DNA of 64,000 nucleotides, taken from the NCBI RefSeq assembly GCF_003046295.1, contig NZ_PZZN01000004.1, positions 1-64,000 on the forward strand. The letters are read 5' to 3'. Position numbers and translations under genes: made by a program. Source of the stretch: Sphingomonas aerolata (GTDB lineage Bacteria; Pseudomonadota; Alphaproteobacteria; Sphingomonadales; Sphingomonadaceae). The notes under the pieces are model-generated. The model was not told the origin of the DNA. It did no database searches and saw nothing but the letters and a program-made list of their open reading frames with translations. This document shows, piece by piece, positions 41,766 through 50,806 of the stretch (the first letter of the stretch is position 1; every line of letters starts with the position of its first letter).

Positions 41766-41785
41766 AACAGAAAACGTTTTCTGTT
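41766..41785. promoter_or_regulatory. 20-bp perfect palindrome, candidate LacI-family operator
   Basis: AACAGAAAACGTTTTCTGTT is fully symmetric around a central CG, as LacI-type sites are. It lies 153 nt before the DMT permease start and 109 nt before the second LacI gene. It differs from the operators at 42.9 kb, so a different regulator probably binds; the LacI protein at 38.2 kb is the best candidate. Confidence 0.65.
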
Positions 41786-41894
41786 TTAGCCCCCCCGTCG
41801 TAAGCACCCCGCTTCGATCGCGCGCAATTGCGGCTTGGCGCGGCTGACGGTACGACCGGGCGATCACCCGTGACGATGAGGATATCCTATCGCA

Positions 41895-42878
41895 ATGAAG
41901 CTCGCCGATCTGGCCGTGCTCGCCGGCGTTTCGACCGCAACCGTGTCGCGGGCCCTGGCCGGGCATTCGTCCGTCAATGCGCAGACACGCGCACGCATCC
42001 AGGCGCTGGCGCAGGAACATGACGTCCGTCCCAACCAGCTCGCGCGCAACCTGCGGCTGAAGAGCACCGGCGCGATCGGGCTCGTCCTGCCGCTCGGCCA
42101 TGCCCGCACGCAGCATCTCACCGATCCGTTCTTCCTGACCCTGCTCGGGCTGCTCGCCGATCTGCTGGTCGAACGCGGCTACGACATCCTGTTGTCGCGG
42201 GTCATCCCCGACGGTGACGACTGGCTCGACCGGCTGGTCGACAGCGGCCGCATCGACGGCCTGCTCCTCGTCGGCCAGTCCGACCAGGGGGCGGTGATCG
42301 AACGCGTGTCGCACCGCTATGCGCCGCTGGTCGTGTGGGGCGCGTACCGGGCGGACCAGAACCATCTGACGATCGGCTCGGACAATGTCGCAGGCGGACG
42401 TCTCGCGGGCCGCCGCATGATCGACCAGGGGCGGTCCCGTCTGATGTTCGTCGGCGACCCCGCCCCGCCCGAATTCGCCGATCGCTACGCCGGATTCGCC
42501 GCCGCCGCCGCGGAGGCGGGGCTCGCCTGCGAGCTGCTCGAAACGCCGATGACCCCGGAGGCCGTGCACGCGGCGATGGCGCAGCGGCTCGCCGCCGCGC
42601 CGCCCCCCGACGGCATCTTCGCCGCGTCCGACGTCGCCGCGATGAGCGCGCTGCGCGCGCTCGCCGAAGCCAGGATCGACGTCCCCACCACCACCGCAGT
42701 GATCGGCTATGACGACGTCACGCTGGCGGCACATACGTCGCCCGCGCTCACCACCATCCGCCAGGATCTCGCCGAGGGTGCCGCGCTGATGGTCGATCGC
42801 CTAATGCAGCGGATCGCGGGCCATGCGACCGGATCCGCGATCGTCACGCCCGTCCTGATCGAGCGCCAGTCCGCCTGA
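41895..42878 (+). CDS. suxR: LacI family repressor of the sucrose locus (SuxR-like)
   Basis: 327 residues. The helix-turn-helix is MKLADLAVLAGVSTATVSRALAGHS at the very N-terminus, followed by the hinge LARNLRLKSTGAIG and an effector domain ending in TSPALTTIRQDLAEGAALMVDRLMQRI. Its position at the head of TBDR, amylosucrase, fructokinase and MFS genes matches the regulator of the Xanthomonas sux locus. It probably binds the twin palindromes just after its own stop (42910-42945) and releases them when sucrose or a product is present. The symbol is by analogy. Confidence 0.88.
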   Translation: MKLADLAVLAGVSTATVSRALAGHSSVNAQTRARIQALAQEHDVRPNQLARNLRLKSTGAIGLVLPLGHARTQHLTDPFFLTLLGLLADLLVERGYDILLSRVIPDGDDWLDRLVDSGRIDGLLLVGQSDQGAVIERVSHRYAPLVVWGAYRADQNHLTIGSDNVAGGRLAGRRMIDQGRSRLMFVGDPAPPEFADRYAGFAAAAAEAGLACELLETPMTPEAVHAAMAQRLAAAPPPDGIFAASDVAAMSALRALAEARIDVPTTTAVIGYDDVTLAAHTSPALTTIRQDLAEGAALMVDRLMQRIAGHATGSAIVTPVLIERQSA

Positions 42879-42908
42879 ATCTCTCCGCATGCGCTGGCCT
42901 CAACGCTT

Positions 42909-42946
42909 CGCAATCGATTGCACAACACATCTTGCAATCGATTGCG
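42909..42946. promoter_or_regulatory. Two identical operators in front of the sucrose TBDR
   Basis: GCAATCGATTGC, a perfect 12-bp palindrome with a central CG, occurs at 42910-42921 and again at 42934-42945, with 24 bp between centres. That is near two helical turns plus a little, so two dimers could bind on similar faces. This is the typical operator form for LacI-family proteins, and the gene just upstream encodes one. Confidence 0.85.
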
Positions 42947-42959
42947 AAAAGCGTATGAG
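42932..42959 (+). promoter_or_regulatory. Possible promoter of the sucrose operon
   Basis: TTGCAA and TATGAG with a 16-nt spacer. The second operator covers the -35 element and the spacer, which would explain repression. The -10 element is poor, so this is a tentative placement. Confidence 0.4.
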
Positions 42960-43003
42960 GCGATTCTGGGCTTCATAGAAAGCCACCGCGCAGGGAGGAT
43001 ATC

Positions 43004-45538
43004 ATGAAAGCACGTTACGTTTTGCTCGCCGGAATCGCCGCCACGTCCTTCGCGACGGTGGCCGCAGCGCAGACCACGCCCATCCAGGACACTCCCGTTC
43101 AGGCCGCACCCGCACCGGGCGAGCAGCCCGCCGACACCACCGCGACGCCGGCGCCGATCGACGGCCAGGACGACATCGTCGTCACTGCGGTCGCGCGCGG
43201 CACCAACCGCCTCAACACCTCGATCACGACCAGCTCGATCGGCTCCGACGCCTTGATCCAGCTCGCGCCGCGCACCTCGGGCGAGCTGTTGCGCAACCTG
43301 CCCGGCATCCGCGTCGAGGCTTCGGGCGGTGACGGCAACGCGAATATCTCGGTCCGCGGCCTGCCGGTCGCATCGGGCGGCTCGAAGTTCCTCCAGCTCC
43401 AGGAAGACGGCCTGCCGATCCTCGAGTTCGGCGACATCACCTTCGGCAATGCCGACATTTTCCTGCGCGCCGATTTCAACGTCCGCACCGTCGAGTCGGT
43501 CCGCGGCGGCTCCGCCTCGACCTTCGCGTCCAACTCGCCCGGCGGCGTGATCAACTTCATCTCGAAGACCGGCGAGCAGGAAGGCGGCGCGTTCCAGCTG
43601 TCGAGCGGGCTCGACTACCGCGAATTCCGCGTCGATTTCGACCAGGGCGGCAAGCTCTCCGACAGCGTCACCTATCATGTCGGCGGCTTCTATCGGATCG
43701 GCGACGGCCAGCGCGAGGTCGGCTTCGACGGCGTCAAGGGCGGCCAGCTCAAGGCGAACATCACCAAGTCGTTCGACAATGGCGGCTATGTCCGGCTCTA
43801 CGGCAAGTATCTCGACGACCGCGCGATCGGCTACCTCCCCAACCCGGTGCGCGTCACGGGCAGCAACAGCGACCCCGATTACAGCAGCATCGCCAATTTC
43901 TCGATCAACAACGGCACGCTGCACAGCGCCAACATCCGTACCGCGCAGACGCTCGACGGCAACAACCGGCTGACCACGCGCTCGATCCGTGACGGCCAGC
44001 ACCCGGTCGTCTATTCGGCGGGCCTCGAGACGCAGATCCCGCTCGCGGACGACTGGAACATCGTCGAGCGGTTCCGCTACGCCGACATTTCGGGCGGCTT
44101 CACCTCGCCCTTCCCTGCCAGCGTCGATTCGGCGCAGTCGATCGCCAACGGCATCGGCGGCGCGGGCGCACAGCTCTTCTACGCCAGCGGCGCGCAGGCC
44201 GGTCAGCGCATCGCTGACCCCGCCTCGCTCAACGGCAACGGCCTGCTCGCCAACATCGTCCTGTTCGATGTCGACCTGAAGAGCCTCAACAACATCACCA
44301 ACGACATCCGCCTGAACGGTTCGCTGCCGTTCGCCGGCGGGTCGCTCGCGGTCACCGGCGGCTTCTATGCCTCGCGTCAGGACATCAAGAGCGACTGGCT
44401 GTGGACCTCGTCCGTCCAGACCGTCGCGGACAATGGCCGCTCGGAACTCGTCGACGTCCGCACCGCGGCGGGCGTGCCCGTCACGCAGAACGGCATCCCC
44501 GGCTATTCGGCGAGCTTCTTCGGCAATTGCTGCCGCCGCTCCTATGACCTCGACTACACGACCTACGCACCGTTCGCGCAGCTCGGGCTCGAGCTCGGCC
44601 GGTTCAACATCGACGGTTCGCTGCGCTATGATTTCGGTCGCGCGCGCGGCAGCGTCGCCGGCTCCGATCTCGGCACCGCGTTCGGCAGCGGCATCACGAC
44701 GTTCGACATCAACGGCGACGGCGTGATCTCGGCAGCCGAGCGTCAGGTCGCGGTGATCCCCAACGCCCGCTCGCCGCTCGATTACAACTATGACTACCTG
44801 TCCTATTCGGGCGGCGTGAACTTCCGCCTGACCGACAGCACGGCGGTGTTCGGTCGCTACAGCCGCGGCGGCCGCGCCAACGCCGATCGCCTGTTGTTCG
44901 GCCCCTCGATCAACACCGCGACGGGCGGGCTGACCGACCAGGGCGCAGCGGTCGATTTCGTCCGCCAGCTCGAGGGCGGGTTCAAGTTCCGCCAGGGCGG
45001 CGTCTCGCTCTACGCCACCGGCTTCTGGGCGCGTACCGAGGAACAGAATTTCGAGGCGACGACGCAGCGTTTCTTCAACCGCGAATATGACGCCAAGGGC
45101 GTCGAGATCGAGGGTCGGATCGCACGCGGGCCGTTCTCGCTCTCGGCCGGCGGCACCTATACGGATGCCGAGATCACCCGCGACGTGCTCAACCCCGGGG
45201 TCGAGGGCAACCGCCCGCGTCGCCAGGCCAAGTTCATCTATCAGGCGACGCCACAGGTCGATTTCGACCGCGTGACGATCGGTGCGAACGTGATCGGCAC
45301 GACCGACAGCTATGCGCAGGACAACAACGTCCTCAAGATGCCGGGCTATACGCAGGTCAACGCGTTCGTATCGATCCGCCCGGCGGACAATGTGACGCTG
45401 TCGGTGAACGGCAACAACCTGTTCGACGTGAAGGGCATCACCGAAGCCGAGGAGGGTGCGATCCCGACCAACGGCATCGTCCGCGCCCGGTCGATCACCG
45501 GTCGCACGATCTCCGCCGCCGTCCGCTTCGGCTTCTGA
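43004..45538 (+). CDS. suxA: TonB-dependent receptor for sucrose uptake (SuxA-like)
   Basis: 844 residues. Signal peptide MKARYVLLAGIAATSFATVAAAQ; a Pro/Ala/Thr spacer; a TonB-box-like DDIVVTAVARG (about 56-66); the plug domain (SGELLRNLPGIRVEASGGDGNANISVRG); and a 22-strand barrel ending in the aromatic residue of AAVRFGF. It would import sucrose across the outer membrane using TonB energy. GGGAGG 8 nt before the ATG is a strong ribosome site. It is the first structural gene after the LacI operators; the amylosucrase gene starts 13 nt after its stop. Confidence 0.92.
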   Translation: MKARYVLLAGIAATSFATVAAAQTTPIQDTPVQAAPAPGEQPADTTATPAPIDGQDDIVVTAVARGTNRLNTSITTSSIGSDALIQLAPRTSGELLRNLPGIRVEASGGDGNANISVRGLPVASGGSKFLQLQEDGLPILEFGDITFGNADIFLRADFNVRTVESVRGGSASTFASNSPGGVINFISKTGEQEGGAFQLSSGLDYREFRVDFDQGGKLSDSVTYHVGGFYRIGDGQREVGFDGVKGGQLKANITKSFDNGGYVRLYGKYLDDRAIGYLPNPVRVTGSNSDPDYSSIANFSINNGTLHSANIRTAQTLDGNNRLTTRSIRDGQHPVVYSAGLETQIPLADDWNIVERFRYADISGGFTSPFPASVDSAQSIANGIGGAGAQLFYASGAQAGQRIADPASLNGNGLLANIVLFDVDLKSLNNITNDIRLNGSLPFAGGSLAVTGGFYASRQDIKSDWLWTSSVQTVADNGRSELVDVRTAAGVPVTQNGIPGYSASFFGNCCRRSYDLDYTTYAPFAQLGLELGRFNIDGSLRYDFGRARGSVAGSDLGTAFGSGITTFDINGDGVISAAERQVAVIPNARSPLDYNYDYLSYSGGVNFRLTDSTAVFGRYSRGGRANADRLLFGPSINTATGGLTDQGAAVDFVRQLEGGFKFRQGGVSLYATGFWARTEEQNFEATTQRFFNREYDAKGVEIEGRIARGPFSLSAGGTYTDAEITRDVLNPGVEGNRPRRQAKFIYQATPQVDFDRVTIGANVIGTTDSYAQDNNVLKMPGYTQVNAFVSIRPADNVTLSVNGNNLFDVKGITEAEEGAIPTNGIVRARSITGRTISAAVRFGF

Positions 45539-45551
45539 TCGGCTGACCCAG

Positions 45552-47354
45552 GTGCGCGTATCCTCCCCCACCGAGCGTCGCCTCGCGGCGCTCGGGCCCC
45601 GCCTGCGCCGCCAGCTCGAACGCCTGTATGGCAGTACCGGGCTGGCGATCTGGCCGCGGCTCGAGGCGATCCTGCGCGAGCGGGCCGCCGAACGCCCCGC
45701 CGCAATGGCCGCGCTCGACGAGGCGCGGCTCGCCGACCCCGACTGGTTCGTCGCGCCCGACATGCTCGGCTATTCGACCTATGTCGACCGCTTCGCCGGG
45801 ACCGTCGAGGGCCTGATCGGGCATGTCGACCATCTCGAATCGCTCGGTGTCCGCTATCTCCACCTGCTCGCGCTGTTGAAGGCACGCGAGGGCGACAGCG
45901 ATGGCGGCTTCGCGGTCGCCGACTATCTGTCGGTCGAGCCACGACTGGGGACGATGGCCGATGTCGAGCGGCTGGCCGCACGGCTGCGTGAGGGGCGGAT
46001 AAGCCTGTGTGTCGATCTCGCGCTCAACCATACCGCCGACGATCATGCCTGGGCGCAGGCGGCACGCGACGGCGATCCGCATTACCGCGCCTTCTACCAC
46101 GTCCTCGGCGACGACGAGGCGCAGGCCTATGAGGCCGATCTGCTGCAGGTCTTCCCGACCACCGCACCGGGTAATTTCACGCATGTGCCGGCGATGGGCG
46201 GACAGGTCTGGACGACCTTCTACCCGTTCCAGTGGGACCTGAACTGGGCGAATCCGGAGGTCATGCTCGCGATCGTCGACACGATGCTCCGGCTCGCCAA
46301 TCACGGGTTCGAGGCGTTCCGGCTAGACTCGATCGCGTTCCTCTGGAAGCAGCTCGGTACCGATTGCCGCAACCGGCCGCAGGCGCATTACATCGTCCGC
46401 GCACTGCGCGCCGCGCTCGACATCGTCGCCCCCGCGACCTTGCTCAAGGCCGAGGCGATCGTCCCGACCGCGCTGGTCCCGCCCTATTTCGGCGCGGACG
46501 AGGGGTCGGACTGGGATGGCGGGTTCGAGCCCGAATGCCATCTCGTCTACAACAACTCGCTGATGGTCGCCGGCTGGGTCGGGCTCGCCGAGCAGTCGGC
46601 CGCGCTGCCCCACGCGATCGTCGCGGCGAGCGGCGGCCTGCCGCGCGGCGCGAACTGGCTCAGCTATGCGCGCTGCCACGACGATATCGGCTGGGGCGCG
46701 GTGATCGGCGACCTTGCCGGGATCGACCCGGACCCCGTCGCGCGGCTGACCATCGCGGCGAAGTTTCTCGACGGCGCAGACGGCAGCTGGGCGCGGGGCG
46801 AACCGTTCCAGTCCGATGGCTCCGTGCTGCATGGCTCGAACGGGACGATGGCGTCGCTTGCCGGGCTCGAGGCCGCGCGGACCGATGAGGAGCGCGAGCA
46901 TGCGTTTCGCCGGATCGCGCTGCTCAACGCGCTGTCGATCGCCAGCGGCGGGCTCGCCACGCTCTATATGGGCGACGAGGCCGGCCTGCTCAACGACCAC
47001 AGCTATCGCGACGATCCCGATCGCGCGCATGAGGGGCGCTGGCTGCACCGCCCGGTGATGGACTGGGACGCGCTCGACCGCGTTGCCGCCCTTCGCATTT
47101 CCGGCGACATCAGGGCGCTCCGCACCGCGCGCATCGCCAGCGGCGGGGCCGGCGCGCCCGCGACGATCGCCACGTCGACGTCCGCGCTGCTCGGTATCGC
47201 CTGTGGCAGCGACCGCGTCTTCCTCAATTTCTCGCCCCATGCGGTCCAGGTCGGCGATCTCGCCGGCTGGCACGACCGGGTGGCGGATACCCCCATCGGA
47301 GACGACGCCATGATCGGTCCCTGGAGCGTGCTTTGGGCAGGACCCTCGGCATGA
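45552..47354 (+). CDS. suxB: Amylosucrase / sucrose hydrolase, GH13 (SuxB-like)
   Basis: 600 residues from GTG 45552. It splits sucrose and either releases glucose or builds an alpha-glucan. The GH13 regions are intact: DLALNH, FRLDS with nucleophile Asp259, AEAIV with acid/base Glu301, and CHDDIGW with His376-Asp377. The N-terminal helical domain and the CHDDIGW motif place it in the amylosucrase subfamily, which also includes the Xanthomonas sucrose hydrolase; which of the two activities dominates cannot be told. There is no signal peptide, so sucrose is handled inside the cell. It overlaps the fructokinase gene by 4 nt. Confidence 0.92.
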   Translation: MRVSSPTERRLAALGPRLRRQLERLYGSTGLAIWPRLEAILRERAAERPAAMAALDEARLADPDWFVAPDMLGYSTYVDRFAGTVEGLIGHVDHLESLGVRYLHLLALLKAREGDSDGGFAVADYLSVEPRLGTMADVERLAARLREGRISLCVDLALNHTADDHAWAQAARDGDPHYRAFYHVLGDDEAQAYEADLLQVFPTTAPGNFTHVPAMGGQVWTTFYPFQWDLNWANPEVMLAIVDTMLRLANHGFEAFRLDSIAFLWKQLGTDCRNRPQAHYIVRALRAALDIVAPATLLKAEAIVPTALVPPYFGADEGSDWDGGFEPECHLVYNNSLMVAGWVGLAEQSAALPHAIVAASGGLPRGANWLSYARCHDDIGWGAVIGDLAGIDPDPVARLTIAAKFLDGADGSWARGEPFQSDGSVLHGSNGTMASLAGLEAARTDEEREHAFRRIALLNALSIASGGLATLYMGDEAGLLNDHSYRDDPDRAHEGRWLHRPVMDWDALDRVAALRISGDIRALRTARIASGGAGAPATIATSTSALLGIACGSDRVFLNFSPHAVQVGDLAGWHDRVADTPIGDDAMIGPWSVLWAGPSA

Positions 47355-48244
47355 CCGCCGCCCCGCCGCTGTTCGGCTGCATCGAGGCGGGGGGCACCAA
47401 GTTCGTGCTCGGCGTCGCGCGTGATCCCGACACCGTCCTCCGGACCGCACGCATCCCCACCACCACGCCCGACGAGACGCTTGGCGCCGCGCTCGAATTC
47501 TTCACCGCGGCGCAAGCCGAATGGGGCGCGGTCGACGCGCTCGGCATCGCCTCGTTCGGCCCCGTCGATCTCGACCGCTCCTCACCGGGCTGGGGCCGGA
47601 TCGTCGACACGCCCAAGCCCGGCTGGAGCGGCACCGACCTGGTCGGTCCGTTCGCCCGCGCGCTCGACTGCCCGGTCGGGTTCGACACCGACGTCAACGG
47701 CGCGATCCTCGCCGAGAGCCTGTGGGGCGCCGCCACCGGCGCCGACATCGCGGTATACGTCACCGTAGGTACCGGCATCGGCGGCGGTGCGCTGGTCGAG
47801 GAACGCCCCGTGCATGGCAGTCGCCACCCCGAAATGGGCCATATCCTCCCCCGCCGGCATCCCGACGACCGCGACTTCGCCGGCACCTGCCCGTTCCACG
47901 GCGACTGCCTCGAAGGACTGGCGAGCGGACCTGCGATCGCCGCGCGCTGGGGCGCGTCGCTGTCGGAGCTCGGCCCCGATCATCCCGCGCATGACATCGT
48001 CGCCTATTACCTCGCCCAGCTGGTCGTCGCGCAGCAGGCGCTGCTGTCGCCGCGGCGGATCGTCCTCGGCGGCGGCGTGCTGGGAACCCCCGGGCTGCTC
48101 GACCGGGTTCGCGACCACGCCGCTCGGATGGCGAACGGCTATTTCGGCACCCACGATTATGCCACCCTCATCGTCGCGCCGGGACTTGGCGACCGCGCCG
48201 GCTTGCTCGGCGCACTGGCACTCGCACAAAGGGCGCGTCGATGA
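47351..48244 (+). CDS. ROK family fructokinase
   Basis: 297 residues. It phosphorylates the fructose freed from sucrose. The ATP phosphate loop is IEAGGTKF, the active-site motif is DTDVNGAILAE, and the ROK zinc site is a His in GSRHPEMGH plus cysteines in GTCPFHGDCLEG. There is no DNA-binding domain, so it is an enzyme, unlike the ROK regulator at 49.6 kb. Its start overlaps the amylosucrase stop and its end overlaps the MFS start (ATGA both times). The Xanthomonas sux locus I compare with does not, to my knowledge, carry this gene inside it. Confidence 0.92.
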   Translation: MTAAPPLFGCIEAGGTKFVLGVARDPDTVLRTARIPTTTPDETLGAALEFFTAAQAEWGAVDALGIASFGPVDLDRSSPGWGRIVDTPKPGWSGTDLVGPFARALDCPVGFDTDVNGAILAESLWGAATGADIAVYVTVGTGIGGGALVEERPVHGSRHPEMGHILPRRHPDDRDFAGTCPFHGDCLEGLASGPAIAARWGASLSELGPDHPAHDIVAYYLAQLVVAQQALLSPRRIVLGGGVLGTPGLLDRVRDHAARMANGYFGTHDYATLIVAPGLGDRAGLLGALALAQRARR

Positions 48245-49557
48245 CCAAACCCCGTCTGTCGCTGATCCGCCTCATCGAGATGAATCTCGGCTTTCTCGGG
48301 CTGCAATTCTCGTTCGGCCTGCAACAGGCCAACATGGCGCCGATCTACGGCTATCTCGGCGCGGACGAGGCGAGCCTGCCGCTGCTCTGGCTCGCAGGGC
48401 CGGTGACCGGTCTGCTGATCCAGCCGCTCATCGGCGCGATGAGCGACCGCACCTCGACCCGGATCGGGCGGCGGACCCCCTATTTCCTCGTCGGCGCGAT
48501 GCTGTGCAGCCTGTGCCTGCTCGCCATGCCGTACAGCCCGACTTTGTGGGTCGCGGCCAGCCTGTTGTGGGTGCTCGACGCCGCCAACAACGTGACGATG
48601 GAGCCCTACCGCGCCTATGTCGGCGACCGGCTGCCCGATGATCAGCGCGCCGCGGGGTTCCTGACCCAGTCCGCATTCACCGGCCTCGCCCAGACCTTGT
48701 CCTATCTCGCGCCGTCGCTGCTCGTCTGGATCGGCTTCAACAAGGATGCGGTTGACGGCAACGGCATTCCCGACATCACGCGGATCGCCTTCTTGATCGG
48801 CGCGGTACTGTCGCTCGCGACGATCCTCTGGTCGGTCCTGCGCGTGCCCGAGCTGCCCTTGCCCGAGGAGGAAAAGGCGCGGCTGGCGAAGGAACCGCTC
48901 ACGCTCGGCGGCACGCTGCGCGACCTGAAGACCGCACTGGTCGAGATGCCGCGGCCGATGCGCCAGCTCGCGCTCGCCATGCTGTGCCAATGGTATGCGA
49001 TGTTCGCCTATTGGCAGTTCATTACCTTCGCGGTCGCGCGCTCGCTGCACGGCACGGCCGATGCGAAGAGCGTGGCGTTCCGCGACACCGTGCTGACCGT
49101 CGGTCAGCTCGGCGCCTTCTACAATGCGGTCGCGTTCGTCGCGGCGATCGCGCTGGTGCCGGTCGCCCGCCGCTTCGGCGCAAAGACGGCGCATGCCGGC
49201 TGCCTGCTCGCATCGGGCGTCGCGATGCTGGCGATCCCCGGCATCCGCGACGAGGCGGGGCTGTTCGTCGCGATGCTCGGCATCGGTATCGGCTGGGCGA
49301 GCATGATGGGCAATCCGTACGTCATGCTGATCGACATGATCCCGCCCGAACGCAACGGCGTCTATATGGGCATCTTCAACATGTTCATCGTCATCCCGAT
49401 GATCATCGAGAGCCTGACCGTCCCGCTCTTCTACCATTCGCTGCTCGGCGGCGACCCGCGCAACATCCTGTATGTGTCGGGTGCGCTGATGGTGCTCGGC
49501 GCGGCCGCGACGCTGCGGGTCCGGATGCCCGCGACGGCGACGCGATCGGCGTCGTAA
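48241..49557 (+). CDS. suxC: GPH-like MFS sucrose transporter (SuxC-like)
   Basis: 438 residues with 12 membrane helices. The motif SDRTSTRIGRRTPYFLVGA after helix 2 is typical of glycoside-pentoside-hexuronide and plant-type sucrose carriers. It would bring sucrose from the periplasm into the cytoplasm with protons, linking the TBDR to the amylosucrase. It is the last gene of the sucrose operon, coupled to the fructokinase by ATGA. The next gene is on the other strand, 15 nt away. Confidence 0.9.
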   Translation: MTKPRLSLIRLIEMNLGFLGLQFSFGLQQANMAPIYGYLGADEASLPLLWLAGPVTGLLIQPLIGAMSDRTSTRIGRRTPYFLVGAMLCSLCLLAMPYSPTLWVAASLLWVLDAANNVTMEPYRAYVGDRLPDDQRAAGFLTQSAFTGLAQTLSYLAPSLLVWIGFNKDAVDGNGIPDITRIAFLIGAVLSLATILWSVLRVPELPLPEEEKARLAKEPLTLGGTLRDLKTALVEMPRPMRQLALAMLCQWYAMFAYWQFITFAVARSLHGTADAKSVAFRDTVLTVGQLGAFYNAVAFVAAIALVPVARRFGAKTAHAGCLLASGVAMLAIPGIRDEAGLFVAMLGIGIGWASMMGNPYVMLIDMIPPERNGVYMGIFNMFIVIPMIIESLTVPLFYHSLLGGDPRNILYVSGALMVLGAAATLRVRMPATATRSAS

Positions 49558-49572
49558 CGGCGGGACCGGGCG

Positions 49573-50691
49573 TCAGCCGACCGCGGTCGCGTGGATCGGC
49601 ATCAGCGCCGCGCCGATCGTCGCGGCCGCGCCCTGCAGCGTCGATACCGAGATGCGCGGCGGGACGCTGCAATGGTCGCCGATATGCATCGCGCCGAAAT
49701 CGATGTGGCGGACCAGCGCGTCGAGGATCGGCGTCGGCAACGGGCTCGAGATCACGAACTCACCCGGATCGATCCAGGCGATGCCCCAGTTGATGATCGG
49801 CCCGATCTGCCCCGCGGCCCGGCGCACCCACGCATCGACGACCGGCTCATAGCCCTGGATTACCCGGTCGAAATCCACCAGCGAGTCGATCGCGCAGCCC
49901 GCCTCGCGCAACGTCGACAACAGGTCGAGCGTCGAGGGGCGCGGCGCGCTGGTCGGGTAGAGGCAGCCGATCTCCCCCGCGCTCGCCATCGCCCCGCGCA
50001 GGATCCGCCCCTCGACGATGATTCCCGCGCCGATCCCGTGCCCGAGCAGGATGACGACCGCGGTCGAACAGCGCCGCATCAGTCCCCCGACATAATATTC
50101 GGCGAGCGCCGCCGCGTTCGCGTCGTTCTCGATCCACACCGGGTGGCCGATATGCTCCTCGAACAGCGCCTTGAGGTCGATCCCGCGCCACGCCGCCAGG
50201 CTGTCGACCGTCCAGCGCCGCGTCCCCTCGATCGACAAGGCCGCGCCCGGCACGCCGATCCCGACGCCGAGCAGCCGCCGGCCGAGCAGCCGGTTCGCGA
50301 TCGCCATCTCGTGCATCGCGGTCGTCACCCGCTGCGCGAACACGCGCGGATCGGGATCGTCGAACGGCGCGGACCGATGCGCGATCACGCCGCCCGCATA
50401 ATCGACCAGCGCCACCTCGAGCAGCCCGCGGTGGAGCATCGCCCCGACCCCGTATCCCGCCTCGGGCGAGATCTGCAGCGGGACCGCCGGGCGGCCGGGC
50501 GCGACCGGGGCCGCCCCCGGGCATTCCTCGATCAGCCCGTGCGCGAGCAGCGTCGCCGACAGCCGCGTGATCTTGGTCGCGCTCATTCCCAGGTCGGCGG
50601 CGAGGTCCTTGCGCGATCGTGCCCCCCAGGACCGCAGGATCTGCATCACGCGCCGCTCGTCGTCATCCAGTCTTAACCGCGCCATCGCCAT
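49573..50691 (-). CDS. ROK family transcriptional regulator (NagC/Mlc type)
   Basis: 372 residues. A winged helix-turn-helix (RRVMQILRSWGARSRKDLAADLGMSATKITRL, about 13-45) precedes a sugar-kinase-like ROK domain with ENDANAAALAEYY and GHGIGAGIIVEG. The zinc cysteines of catalytic or Mlc-like ROK proteins are absent (GEIGCLYPTSAPRPS), so sugar sensing may not need zinc. It is divergent from a TBDR gene (115 nt) with AT-rich palindromes between, and most likely controls that gene. Confidence 0.9.
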   Translation of the reverse strand: MAMARLRLDDDERRVMQILRSWGARSRKDLAADLGMSATKITRLSATLLAHGLIEECPGAAPVAPGRPAVPLQISPEAGYGVGAMLHRGLLEVALVDYAGGVIAHRSAPFDDPDPRVFAQRVTTAMHEMAIANRLLGRRLLGVGIGVPGAALSIEGTRRWTVDSLAAWRGIDLKALFEEHIGHPVWIENDANAAALAEYYVGGLMRRCSTAVVILLGHGIGAGIIVEGRILRGAMASAGEIGCLYPTSAPRPSTLDLLSTLREAGCAIDSLVDFDRVIQGYEPVVDAWVRRAAGQIGPIINWGIAWIDPGEFVISSPLPTPILDALVRHIDFGAMHIGDHCSVPPRISVSTLQGAAATIGAALMPIHATAVG

Positions 50692-50731
50692 CAGCCCACG
50701 TCCTTCGCCGCACCGAATAGCCGATTAGTTT

Positions 50732-50753
50732 ATTTCGTGAAATTAATTAATTT
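50732..50753. promoter_or_regulatory. AT-rich palindromes, candidate ROK-regulator operator
   Basis: ATTTCGTGAAAT (arms ATTTC/GAAAT) at 50732-50743 overlaps AAATTAATTAATTT, a perfect 14-bp palindrome at 50740-50753. AT-rich symmetric sites are what NagC/Mlc-type regulators bind. This is an isolated AT-rich island in GC-rich DNA, between the ROK gene and the TBDR. Confidence 0.55.
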
Positions 50754-50806
50754 TGTCATATTCCCCGACCACCGGCTGACATATCAATCGGGTGGGAGAA
50801 ACAATC

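Noticed and set aside
42707-45763. 1018-codon open frame antisense to the sucrose TBDR
   Set aside because: Composition is that of an antisense shadow (Arg/Asp/Val-rich, no motifs), while the plus strand encodes a full receptor with signal peptide and terminal aromatic residue.
50737-50806. Upstream start for the second TBDR giving MKLINFVIFPD
   Set aside because: It would keep the receptor frame open, but the first ~60 residues are wrong-frame translation of the signal-peptide region and give no export signal. It also begins inside the probable operator.
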